Positions 16,904 through 25,078 of a stretch of DNA of 52,569 nucleotides are shown here, in pieces; the stretch's first letter is position 1; the number at the start of each line of letters is the position of its first letter. The translations under genes and the position numbers were made by a program. This stretch comes from Arthrobacter sp. ISL-30. GTDB taxonomy: Bacteria > Actinomycetota > Actinomycetes > Actinomycetales > Micrococcaceae. The notes beneath the pieces were generated by a model. That model was not told where the DNA came from. It made no database searches and was given only the letters and a program-made list of their open reading frames with translations. Location: the NCBI RefSeq assembly GCF_018613855.1, contig NZ_JAGGPK010000032.1, positions 1 to 52,569 on the forward strand. Reading direction: 5' to 3'.

Positions 16904-19900
16904 AGCTGTTCGGGCCTAAAGCTCCAGGTACCTGGAGGGACCCGGAAGATGGTTCGGCTTTTGCGAGGGGCGGGGCCGTCGGCAAGGGCGGGGCCTCCGG
17001 CAAAGGCGGGGCCATCGGCAGTGCCAAGGCCCGACGGCGGCGCTGCAGCCCCGGCGGGACCTGTAACCGAATAGCGTCCCGCAGGGAGCCTGATTTCGCC
17101 CTCGAGGCCGGCGGGCAGTGTACAGTCGAGCTCCGTTCCGAGGCTGGTTCGGGCCCACGCCGCTGTCGCCAGGCCCTGTTGGAGCGGAACACTGCCGCTT
17201 GCATACTCGAGCCGGCATACAGGCGGTTCGAACACTACAGGTCCAACGACAAGCGCTGCTCCACCCCCAGCGAAGCCCGGAGCTGAGCCCGCACCAGTGC
17301 CAAAACCTGCAGGCCGAATCCCCAGCACGTATCCAAGGATCTCGCGGATCACCGAGGCGGACCATCCATGGGACTGGCTGTAATCCGTTCCTTCCTCCAG
17401 CTCCCAGGCCTCCCATGTGAAGGTTGCCCCTGCCCGCAGCTGGCGTGCCCAGCCGGGCTGATCCGTGTTGGTCAGGAGGTCCAGGACAGCGTCGGTCCGG
17501 CCCTCGGCCAACAGTGCCCGGAAAAGGAGGTGGACGGTCATTGGGCCTTGACGCATTCCCAGGGACTCGAGTCGCGCGGCGTCAGCCCGAGCAAACTCCG
17601 GGGGAGTGATGCCGAACGACAGGGGGAATGATGTCGCGTGCTGGGAGATGCCTGCACTCGGCTGGCCGTCCGCGCGTAGGCCGTCCACCATCACGCCCTC
17701 AACGCGGAGCCGGCCATCGATGGCGGAGGCAAGGTCCGCGGCATGGCGGGAGTAGCTTGCGCCCACACGTTCCCGGCCCATAACCGAACACAGCCAGGCC
17801 ACCGAATCCAGGACCGACCAGGCTTGCGCGTTAACGGTGGTGCGGGCGGCGCACTGCATGTCGTACCCGAACCGTCCTGGTGCGGGCCAGTCCACAATGC
17901 CATGCAGATAGGGACCGGACCCCCCACCGAGGTGCGTCACCAGGCCTGCGGTGGGTCCCTCGGCGGGGATGTGCCGCAACACGTAGTCTGCTGTTCCGCG
18001 CAGGTGGGGCAGCAACTCTTCGACCAGTCCGCGATCGCCGCTTAGCCGAAAATACTCCGCCACCCACTCGGGCATCATCAGTGAAAAGTCAGGGATGTCC
18101 CGCTTGCCGTCCCCGTTGGGATACACCGCGTTGTAGCGCCCCTTTTCGCTCGGATCATTCCAATAGCGGACGGCAGATGAAGCGAATTCGCGCAGCGCTT
18201 GGGCGGTAAACCGGCGCTCACCGAACAGCGTCATGGTGGCATACGAGATGTTGACGGCATCCCCCAGGAACTGGCCCTTCTCCCGGGTCGGGGTGTCCAC
18301 GAACTGTTCCTGCACCCCAAGCAGTGCTGAGTCGCGCAGCAGGCCGAATACCTCGTCCAGCACGGGGTCCGAGCTTTGGAAGCTTCCCTCGTGCGGGTGC
18401 TCGGCATGGACGACGACGGCGCCAACCTCGCCGATCTCCCTGGCCTCCACGCCCGGAAGTTCCAGGTACCGGAAACCGAGGTGGACCACGGCTTCATAGC
18501 GCTGCGGCCCGAAAACTTGCATGTACGGGAACGACATGTCGGTGTTTTGGCTGGCGCTCTTTCCGGTGTCCACCCTGCCGTCCGGGCCCAGGTTGTATCC
18601 GGCCCGGAGAAGTATCGTCCTGCCGTGGGTGCCATCGGCGAAATCCACTACCGGTCGGCCAGGAATCACCCGGCCAAAGTCGGCCACGGGTGTTCCGTCG
18701 TTGGCAGACAGGATGCGCAGAGCGGAGACCCTGTGCTCGGCGAGGAAGGTGCGGCGAGCGGTCAGTTTTGGGAACGCCGGCACCGGGTGGCGGCCGAGGG
18801 ACTGCGCGGGGAACCATCGGGCAGTTTGCCCTTGTGAAGGGTCGAATGTGGCAGCGGCCGCCGTGGCGTCGAAGTGCTCCAAGGGATCGCCTTCGTCATT
18901 CCGGTAACCGGATTGCCGGTAGGGACCCTCCGCGACCACCCAGTCCGGGCCGGTGCCGAAGACTTCCCGGCGGCCGTCGTCGTATTCGACATTCAGTTGC
19001 ACCAGCAATCCGGGCACGCCGGCCGCGCGACCCTGCCCGGGACCGTACCAGTGGGCGCGCGCGGCCAGCGTTAGGGTGTTTTCGCCAACGCCCTCGGCGG
19101 CCCTGAGCGCCGAGTTCACAACGGAGGTGATGTCGGCGGCGTCGTAGTAATGCTCGCCCGGGTAGCCAAACGATACGGTATCGAGGCAGCGCTCGCCGTT
19201 TAGATACAGGCGGGCCTGGTGTCCTGCGGCCGCAAACAGCCGCGCACGGACCACCGTGCCGGAGAGCTTGACGTCGGTCCGGGCCAAAGTCCACTCGTCC
19301 GGTTGGCGGTGGGGCGTGGTGAGGTCCCAGCCGGCAAGTGCCTCCGGCTGGGAGAAGTCGGAGTTGAGCAGGACGCCGTGGTTCGCCGGGGACGCGCCGG
19401 AACTCACCTTCAATCGCGCGTATTCAGCGTGGCTGCGCGGACCCTGATGCAGGGCCAGGCCTACCGGGGCGGCGCCGGGGAGGGATACTTCGAGGACGCG
19501 CCGGCCGTCGACGTCGACGGCGACCGACGCGCCGTCGTCGATCACCACAACGTCGTGCCAGCCGCCGGCCTCCCGGGCTGTGCGCGCAGCAGCATCCGTC
19601 TCCTCAGCTCCACCGACCAAATCACGCGCTGAGCCCCTGGCCAGGATGCCGGTGTCCGGAACCTTCGAGGCGCCCACTTCCCATGGTGCAGCAGGTCGCA
19701 ACACCACATTGCCCGCGGCGTCGAATTCCAGCAGCAGTCCGCTGGCCGGGCCGTTGCAACGGATCAATATCCCGGCCGATCCCACGCGCAGCCGCAGCCG
19801 GGCCTCAAGAGTGAATGCTGATACTTTGTCGCAGGGGAGCGGCAGGTGCGGCGAGGCACTCACGCGCAACACGCCGTCGAACCTCTCCAGGGGAGCTCGG

Positions 19901-20361
19901 CCGCCAGGCCGCCGCTGGATCCACTCCGCCGCCCAGCCTGCGGCATCCGGCTCTGACTCATCGCTTTCGCGACCGACGCCTTCCTGGGAGATTTCCGCGC
20001 TTTGGAACAGGCCCGTGCTGAAACCCGTCGGCTCGGCCCAATGACTGACCACCCCGGCAGCGTCCGTCACGCACACCGTCCACGAATAGTCCCGGTCGGG
20101 GGCCAAGGCGGGTCCGGCGTAGGGAACGAAATCCTGCTGGGGCGAGGCGACCACTCCGGAATCCCACACGGTGGAACCCACGCTGTCCCTCACCAACAGC
20201 CGATAGGCGGATTGGAAGGCAAGATCGTGGCGGCCTCCGTCCGTAAAGCTAAGGCGCCAGCCGAAGTGCGGGTGGGCGGTTGCCGTGAGGCAATGGGGCA
20301 AGCCTTCCGTCAGGAGTTCTTCGGGAGTGAGTGAGGATTGGGCTGCGACTCCTGCCGTCAC
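16900..20361 (-). CDS. Alpha-L-rhamnosidase, GH78 family
   Basis: A 1,153-residue inverting rhamnosidase without a signal peptide, so probably intracellular. Order: N-terminal beta-sandwich (about 20-120), an inserted LamG-like sandwich (about 160-325: FTLEARLRLRVGSAGILIRC ... WHDVVVIDDGASVAVDVDGR), the Bac_rhamnosid_N domain (about 370-500), a second sandwich (about 540-650), the (alpha/alpha)6 barrel (about 655-1010) and a C-terminal beta domain. Catalytic candidates are D689, E694 and D701 in VDTPTREKGQFLGDA and E984 in ATFTWEAWE. A G/A/D/P-rich repeat (ADGPAFAGGPALADGPAP) lies near the C terminus. Its ATG overlaps the TGA of the upstream oxidoreductase gene (ATGA, 20358-20361), so the two are co-translated. 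It frees L-rhamnose for the rha genes downstream. Confidence 0.93.
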   Translation of the reverse strand: MTAGVAAQSSLTPEELLTEGLPHCLTATAHPHFGWRLSFTDGGRHDLAFQSAYRLLVRDSVGSTVWDSGVVASPQQDFVPYAGPALAPDRDYSWTVCVTDAAGVVSHWAEPTGFSTGLFQSAEISQEGVGRESDESEPDAAGWAAEWIQRRPGGRAPLERFDGVLRVSASPHLPLPCDKVSAFTLEARLRLRVGSAGILIRCNGPASGLLLEFDAAGNVVLRPAAPWEVGASKVPDTGILARGSARDLVGGAEETDAAARTAREAGGWHDVVVIDDGASVAVDVDGRRVLEVSLPGAAPVGLALHQGPRSHAEYARLKVSSGASPANHGVLLNSDFSQPEALAGWDLTTPHRQPDEWTLARTDVKLSGTVVRARLFAAAGHQARLYLNGERCLDTVSFGYPGEHYYDAADITSVVNSALRAAEGVGENTLTLAARAHWYGPGQGRAAGVPGLLVQLNVEYDDGRREVFGTGPDWVVAEGPYRQSGYRNDEGDPLEHFDATAAAATFDPSQGQTARWFPAQSLGRHPVPAFPKLTARRTFLAEHRVSALRILSANDGTPVADFGRVIPGRPVVDFADGTHGRTILLRAGYNLGPDGRVDTGKSASQNTDMSFPYMQVFGPQRYEAVVHLGFRYLELPGVEAREIGEVGAVVVHAEHPHEGSFQSSDPVLDEVFGLLRDSALLGVQEQFVDTPTREKGQFLGDAVNISYATMTLFGERRFTAQALREFASSAVRYWNDPSEKGRYNAVYPNGDGKRDIPDFSLMMPEWVAEYFRLSGDRGLVEELLPHLRGTADYVLRHIPAEGPTAGLVTHLGGGSGPYLHGIVDWPAPGRFGYDMQCAARTTVNAQAWSVLDSVAWLCSVMGRERVGASYSRHAADLASAIDGRLRVEGVMVDGLRADGQPSAGISQHATSFPLSFGITPPEFARADAARLESLGMRQGPMTVHLLFRALLAEGRTDAVLDLLTNTDQPGWARQLRAGATFTWEAWELEEGTDYSQSHGWSASVIREILGYVLGIRPAGFGTGAGSAPGFAGGGAALVVGPVVFEPPVCRLEYASGSVPLQQGLATAAWARTSLGTELDCTLPAGLEGEIRLPAGRYSVTGPAGAAAPPSGLGTADGPAFAGGPALADGPAPRKSRTIFRVPPGTWSFRPEQL

Positions 20362-22451
20362 CGCTCGGCAACCAGGGCGTCGATGTCAGTGGCGGAGAGT
20401 TCGCCGTCGCAGAGCCAGACGCTGATGCTGCGCCGAAGCGATTCTCCGGCCGCCAAGGTCACGGGAGAATCCCAGGCGAGGGCCGAGCCCACCGCCGGAT
20501 ACTCTGCGGAGCGGACGAACCACGGGTCCGGTGACTCCACGGGTGCGGCAAAGACCAGGGTCGCCACCGCCTGGGATTCGCCCGCACCAAAGTTGACCGT
20601 ACCAAAATTCGCTCTCCAGGCGATCCATGGCGCAACTGAACCGTGCACGTCCGGTTCGCCCTCGGCGTCGGGCGTGAAGACTCGCGTTTCTGAGCAAGCG
20701 GGAAGGCGCCAAAAGAAGCCCCCGTAACCGCTGCCTCGAGCACCGTTGGACCCCGGACTTCCCAAGGAGACATCGACGACGGCGGTCAGTTCCGTGGACA
20801 AGTCCAGTCGCCAGGTGTGGTCGTCGAGGATCGTCCTGGCCGCCGTGCGCTGTTCGCGGAGCAGGGCCTGCCCGTCAGCGCCAAGCCACGCCAGGAGCTC
20901 GCTCGCGTTGGCTGCGGCTCCTCCAGAGGCGGAAGGAACGACTTCAATGCGGCCGTGGTCCGGCCTGGCGACGTAGGCGCCGGCGTCCGTGGTGTAGGTG
21001 CGACCGCCCCAGAAGTTGTTCCCGTTGACGTCCTGCAGCGCGAAGCCAGCGCCCAGATGCCAGGGGTGATCGACGGGCAGGTGATCGGTGACGATGGTAC
21101 CGGCGAGCGTCGTAACCGGATGCAGGTAGGGACGCGGAGCGAGTGTTGGCGTGAGTCCCTTTCCGGTGCGTTCGACGGCGAGCGGGCGTCCGCCGTCGTC
21201 GAACAACAAGGGCTTGGCGACGTCCGGGAACGCCGGGCGCGCCCACGGCAAGTCCAATTCCCTGAATGTCGCGTGGGCACGGATCGATCGCTCCAGGGCG
21301 TCCTCGATTCCGCGGACAACAGCATGCGCCCCCTCTCCTTCGCCTTCCCAAGATACGTGCGAGGCGTCGATCAAAGCCGGAGAATCAGCGGTTCGTATCG
21401 CTTCCAGCACCCGCATAAAGGCTCCGGAAGCGTCCAGCGGGCTGATGAGGGGAGTGCCATCGTTCAGGTGGGCGAGCAGATTCTCTGTGAGGTCATCACG
21501 GCCAAAGGTTTCGGTGCGTTCGCCGGCAGCGTTGCTGATGACCAGGCGGTCTTCCGTGTAATAGAAGACGGCCATCCCTTCGGTGCCCTGCAACGTAACG
21601 TAGGGTTCTACCGACTCCGTGGCACAGAGTGTGAGGGCACAAGTGACAGGCAGCCCGTGCGCTGTACGGATCTTGATGACGGACGTGTCGTCCGCCTCGA
21701 TGTCATTGGCGCGGTACAGGTCGGTTTCCACCGAGGCGAGGTCCTCGGCTGTGCGTGCGCCTGCGATTCGAAGGGCGGTGGCAATGGCGTGGGCCAGGGG
21801 ATTGGTGGCGACTCCGTCCACTACGTCCACCCCGTCCAGGCTACGCTTTCCGGCCCAGCGTGAGCGCTTGTAGTACGCCTTGTCCCTGACCCAGCGGCCG
21901 GTTGCGCCGATACCCTGCAAGGAGCCGATGGTGCCGTCCCGGAGGAGTTCCTCAATGGCGGCCAGCGCATGTGAGCCGAGGCTTTGGAAACCGATCTGGA
22001 CGCTTCGCCCCGAGGAAGCGGAGGCCTCCTGCAAGCGCCGGAAATCCGCCATGCTGGCGACCGGAGGCTTCTCAAGGTAGAGGTCGGCATCGGCGGCGAG
22101 GGCGGCCAAAGCCAGCGGGGCATGGGTCTGGATCGGAGTGGCCACAATGATGACGTCGGGGTTGTGGCCGCCGCCGAGAAGCGCCTGAAGGTCACCATGT
22201 ACGGCGGTGCCCTCGGGGAGGGTGCCCGGTGCCGGGGGATTGGGATCGGCAACGGCTACCAGGTCAACCAGGCCGAGCTCCCGCAGGCGCTCCAGGTTCA
22301 TCAAGTGATGGGCGCCGAATCCGTGGACACCGACTAACGCTATGCGTGCAGGCATCCGCTTTGTGGGCGATCCGCTAAGGCCTTCGGCTCTGCGCGTGTC
22401 GCCCCGGGCATCGCGACTAGGCCCGGCGGGCTGGGTGAACGCGGTGTCCAT
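20358..22451 (-). CDS. Gfo/Idh/MocA oxidoreductase fused to DUF6807 (PmoA-like) domain
   Basis: A 697-residue two-domain protein. Residues about 33-400 are a Gfo/Idh/MocA NAD(P)-dependent sugar oxidoreductase, with a Rossmann start (IALVGVHGFGAHHL) and the EKP motif (LYLEKPPVASM). From about residue 400 the sequence (PYLHPVTTLAGTIVTDHLPV, DHPWHLG, NNFWGGRTY) matches DUF6807, whose PmoA label derives from an old misassignment. I start at the ATG 22451 because AGGAG lies 5-6 bp upstream; the frame is open to 22517, and a later ATG at 22358 has no ribosome site. It is the first gene of an operon with the GH78 rhamnosidase. Oxidation of a rhamnoside or galactoside is the likely chemistry; the role of DUF6807 is unknown. 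Confidence 0.85.
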   Translation of the reverse strand: MDTAFTQPAGPSRDARGDTRRAEGLSGSPTKRMPARIALVGVHGFGAHHLMNLERLRELGLVDLVAVADPNPPAPGTLPEGTAVHGDLQALLGGGHNPDVIIVATPIQTHAPLALAALAADADLYLEKPPVASMADFRRLQEASASSGRSVQIGFQSLGSHALAAIEELLRDGTIGSLQGIGATGRWVRDKAYYKRSRWAGKRSLDGVDVVDGVATNPLAHAIATALRIAGARTAEDLASVETDLYRANDIEADDTSVIKIRTAHGLPVTCALTLCATESVEPYVTLQGTEGMAVFYYTEDRLVISNAAGERTETFGRDDLTENLLAHLNDGTPLISPLDASGAFMRVLEAIRTADSPALIDASHVSWEGEGEGAHAVVRGIEDALERSIRAHATFRELDLPWARPAFPDVAKPLLFDDGGRPLAVERTGKGLTPTLAPRPYLHPVTTLAGTIVTDHLPVDHPWHLGAGFALQDVNGNNFWGGRTYTTDAGAYVARPDHGRIEVVPSASGGAAANASELLAWLGADGQALLREQRTAARTILDDHTWRLDLSTELTAVVDVSLGSPGSNGARGSGYGGFFWRLPACSETRVFTPDAEGEPDVHGSVAPWIAWRANFGTVNFGAGESQAVATLVFAAPVESPDPWFVRSAEYPAVGSALAWDSPVTLAAGESLRRSISVWLCDGELSATDIDALVAER

Positions 22452-22504
22452 GGTGCTCCTGTTCCGGCGCTGCCGTTTATGCGACGCCATCGTCAACGGA
22501 AAGC

Positions 22505-22565
22505 AACGCGGAGTCACTTACGGTCCATCCCAACCCTTCCAGTGGGCCGTAAGTGACCTCGCGTT
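22505..22565. repeat. Long imperfect inverted repeat in divergent promoter
   Basis: Two 22-base arms (22505-22526 and 22544-22565) match at 19 positions, beginning AACGCG and containing TCACTTACGG. They are separated by a 17-base loop. The structure lies in the 5' leader side of the oxidoreductase-rhamnosidase operon, between divergent genes, and is not followed by a T-run, so a terminator role is unlikely. It may be a REP-like element or an RNA/regulatory structure. Confidence 0.7.
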
Positions 22566-22572
22566 GGTTTTA

Positions 22573-22584
22573 GCAAGCGCTTTC
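22573..22584. promoter_or_regulatory. LacI-family operator candidate (GC-type)
   Basis: GCAAGCGCTTTC fits G-N-AA-N-CG-N-TT-N-C, with the palindromic core AAGCGCTT. It lies 122 bp upstream of the oxidoreductase start, in the divergent region shared with the DUF624 operon. Confidence 0.5.
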
Positions 22585-22623
22585 CCGTGCTTTTATGCCA
22601 GTGTACGCCCAAGTGGCCGGATA

Positions 22624-22635
22624 TGTATCGATTCA
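22624..22635. promoter_or_regulatory. RhaR-type operator candidate
   Basis: TGTATCGATTCA differs by one base from the palindrome TGAATCGATTCA. It lies 9 bp upstream of the -35 box of the DUF624-importer operon. The same motif class is found at 11521, 23483, 33612 and 33625. Confidence 0.6.
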
Positions 22636-22644
22636 AAAACTTTC

Positions 22645-22673
22645 TTGACCTTCCTTGGTTGACGGTCTAGATT
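22645..22673 (+). promoter_or_regulatory. Putative promoter of the DUF624-LplABC operon
   Basis: TTGACC (22645-22650) and TAGATT (22668-22673) are separated by 17 bp, close to the sigma-70 consensus. A RhaR-type site lies just upstream and a LacI-type site overlaps the expected start of transcription. Confidence 0.5.
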
Positions 22674-22677
22674 TCCA

Positions 22678-22689
22678 GAAAGCGGTTAC
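22678..22689. promoter_or_regulatory. LacI-family operator candidate near +1
   Basis: GAAAGCGGTTAC fits G-N-AA-N-CG-N-TT-N-C and begins 5 bp after the putative -10 box, a usual position for repression. Confidence 0.5.
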
Positions 22690-22755
22690 TGATGTGACGT
22701 AGGGCATAGGTGTGCTCTCTTCTGCAACGATGGAGAAACGAAAGGAAGTGGAGTG

Positions 22756-23439
22756 ATGGCTGGATTTTCCAGCTCGCGGGCTTACACGTTTTTCGACACC
22801 CTTGCATGGATCGCATGCCTGAATGTCCTGTGGCTCGTGTTCACGCTGGCCGGCGGGGTGGTCTTTGGGGTCGGACCGAGTTGTGCCGCCGCCGCGGTGC
22901 TTGTCCGTCGTCGGATACAGGGGGATGCGGCCTCTCTGCTTCGCGGCTTTCCCCGTGAATACTTCCGTAACTTCCTCAAAGGCAACGCCCTTGGCCTGCC
23001 GATGATCATGGTCGCCGCGGCCCTGGTCCTTAACTGGCAGTATTTCTCGTCGGGATGGGATTTGGGTTCCCAGATTGCGGCTGCGGGCGTTTTTCTTGCG
23101 AGCATCTTTGCCATCGCTGTTTTCTGTTACGTCTTTCCCATGTTTGCCCGTTATGAACTGTCTGTTCCCGGCTTCTTCCTGACGTCGTCGCGCTTTGCCA
23201 TGAGGCATCTGGCAGGCACAGCGATCCTGCTCTTCGTTACGGCAGCGGCTGTGTTTGCCTGCACGGCCGTCCCCGGAATCATTCCCTTTTTCGGTATCGG
23301 CGGCTGGCTGTATGTCACTGGCTGGCTCTGCGATCGATTCTTCACCGCGAATGACGAATCCCTAGCGGCTTCCGCCGCAATTGAGTCGGTGGTTGACTCC
23401 GCGACTGAATCCGTCGTCGAGTCCAAGGCGCTTGCCTAA
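22756..23439 (+). CDS. DUF624 family membrane protein (YesL-like)
   Basis: About 227 residues with five hydrophobic segments. The N terminus (FFDTLAWIACLNVLWLVFTL, then AGGVVFGVGPSCAAAAVLVRR) is the DUF624/YesL signature: a first segment followed by a GP(S/A) turn and a basic loop. AAGGAAG lies 7-8 bp upstream of the ATG 22756; an overlapping GTG at 22753 is also possible. It heads the operon encoding the LplA-type binding protein and permeases. In B. subtilis, yesL and yesV are found in the rhamnogalacturonan cluster in the same company. Its molecular role is unknown. Confidence 0.85.
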   Translation: MAGFSSSRAYTFFDTLAWIACLNVLWLVFTLAGGVVFGVGPSCAAAAVLVRRRIQGDAASLLRGFPREYFRNFLKGNALGLPMIMVAAALVLNWQYFSSGWDLGSQIAAAGVFLASIFAIAVFCYVFPMFARYELSVPGFFLTSSRFAMRHLAGTAILLFVTAAAVFACTAVPGIIPFFGIGGWLYVTGWLCDRFFTANDESLAASAAIESVVDSATESVVESKALA

Positions 23440-23482
23440 GTGGCGAAAGCCGGGAAATTGGTAGCCAACCGAATTCTCAATG

Positions 23483-23494
23483 TGAAACGTATCA
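23483..23494. promoter_or_regulatory. RhaR-type operator candidate upstream of LplA-type gene
   Basis: TGAAACGTATCA matches TGAAACGATTCA at ten of twelve positions. It lies in the 109-bp gap between the DUF624 gene and the binding-protein gene, suggesting an internal regulated promoter. Confidence 0.4.
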
Positions 23495-23548
23495 ACCAAG
23501 GGCTTTACCAATGAAGTTCAGCACCCCGAAGAAGTGGAAAGAGGAACC

Positions 23549-25078
23549 ATGAACCGTAGGAAAATCACCCTGGCGACGGCTGTCGTCGTCGCCGCGGCCC
23601 TGGGCCTGACCGCCTGCGGCGGCGGTGAAGCGCCGGCTGCGGACTCCAAGAGCATCAGCATCATGGCGCCGTTCCTGGAGGCGCAGCCGCCGGCGACGGA
23701 CGGGGCCGTGCAGAAGAAATTCGAGGAGCTAACGGGCAAGGACGTGAATATCACGTGGGTGCCGAATTCGTCCTATGGGGACAAGATGAACATCACCCTG
23801 GCGTCCACTGAGATTCCCCAGATCATGGTGGTGCAGAGCAAGTCGCCGGGCTTCGTCAAAAACGCCGAGGCCGGAGCATTCTGGGACCTCACAGACAAGC
23901 TCAAGGACTATCCGAACCTCAAGACCACCTTTCCGGAAATTCAGAAGAACTCCAGCGTCAACGGCAAGGTCTATGGCGTTTTCCGTGCCCGCGGACCCAT
24001 GCGTACCGCCGTCATGTTCCGCCAGGACTGGCTGGACAAGCTCGGCTTGAAGGCGCCGGAAACCACTGAGGACCTGTACAACGTCGCCAAAGCCTTTACG
24101 GAACGGGATCCTGACGGCAACGGCCAGAACGACACCTGGGGCATCACCATTCCCAAGTGGGGCGCGTTGGGAACGAACAGCCCCTATGACTTCATTGAGA
24201 CGTGGTACGGCGCCGGTAACCGCTGGACGGAGAAGGACGGCAAGCTCATCCCGAGCTTCGAGACCGAGGAATTCCTGGAAGCCAACCGCTTCGTCAAAAA
24301 GATGGTGGATGAGAAGCTCATCAACCCCGATTTCGCCACCTTTGACGGCACCAAGTGGAACGAGCCGTTCTTCAACGGCAAGGGCGGCATGATTGTCGAC
24401 GTCGACTCCCGCGTAAGCGTGCTGATCAACCTGTTCAAGCAGGCCAATCCGAATGACTTCCAGAACAAGGTGGGCTTCGTGGGCAACCTCCAAGGGCCTG
24501 ACGGCGAGCTCCGCGCCCACCCGACTGACGGATACTCGGGCTTCCTTGCCGTGCCAAAGGCCAGCGTGCGCACCGAGGCTGAGCTGAAGAACATCCTCTC
24601 CTTCCTGGACAAGATGAATGGCAAAGAGCTTGCCACCCTGTTCAACAACGGGATCGAGGGAGTCAACTTCGCCGTCGAGGACGGCAAGGCCGCCACCATC
24701 AAGCCCGAAACACCGGAGGGCAAGGTCGTCAACACGGATATCAAGAGCTACGCCCAGCTGGGCACGAACGTTACAGGCAACAACTTCTACCCGGTCAAGC
24801 AGCCGAGCGAGTACGAGCAAAAGGTCTATGACGATCGCCTCAAGCTCATGGCCGAGGACTTGAAGAGCGCCGTGTATAATCCTGCCGCGCCATATGTTTC
24901 GCCCACCTACGTAGCCAAGGGAGCGCAGCTGGACAACATCGTGGCCGATGCCAGGATCAAGTACCTTGCCGGCCAGATCAACGAGCAGGGCCTGAAGGAC
25001 GCGATCCAACTGTGGAGCACGAGCGGCGGCGACAAGGTCAAGGAAGAGATCAATAAGCTCTGGCAGGAAAACCGCTAG
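23549..25078 (+). CDS. LplA/YtcQ-type substrate-binding lipoprotein
   Basis: A 509-residue extracellular binding protein with the lipobox LTAC (Cys at about 22) after MNRRKITLATAVVVAAALG. The length and motifs (WVPNSSYGDKMNITLASTEI, WYGAGNRWTEKDGKLIPSFE) match the long LplA/YtcQ/YesO-like family. In B. subtilis these proteins work with YteP/YtcP- or YesPQ-type permeases in rhamnogalacturonan oligosaccharide uptake. A GAGG ribosome site precedes the ATG at 23549. The operon continues with two permeases, an acetylesterase and a DUF1961 protein, supporting pectin-derived oligosaccharides as ligand. Confidence 0.9.
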   Translation: MNRRKITLATAVVVAAALGLTACGGGEAPAADSKSISIMAPFLEAQPPATDGAVQKKFEELTGKDVNITWVPNSSYGDKMNITLASTEIPQIMVVQSKSPGFVKNAEAGAFWDLTDKLKDYPNLKTTFPEIQKNSSVNGKVYGVFRARGPMRTAVMFRQDWLDKLGLKAPETTEDLYNVAKAFTERDPDGNGQNDTWGITIPKWGALGTNSPYDFIETWYGAGNRWTEKDGKLIPSFETEEFLEANRFVKKMVDEKLINPDFATFDGTKWNEPFFNGKGGMIVDVDSRVSVLINLFKQANPNDFQNKVGFVGNLQGPDGELRAHPTDGYSGFLAVPKASVRTEAELKNILSFLDKMNGKELATLFNNGIEGVNFAVEDGKAATIKPETPEGKVVNTDIKSYAQLGTNVTGNNFYPVKQPSEYEQKVYDDRLKLMAEDLKSAVYNPAAPYVSPTYVAKGAQLDNIVADARIKYLAGQINEQGLKDAIQLWSTSGGDKVKEEINKLWQENR

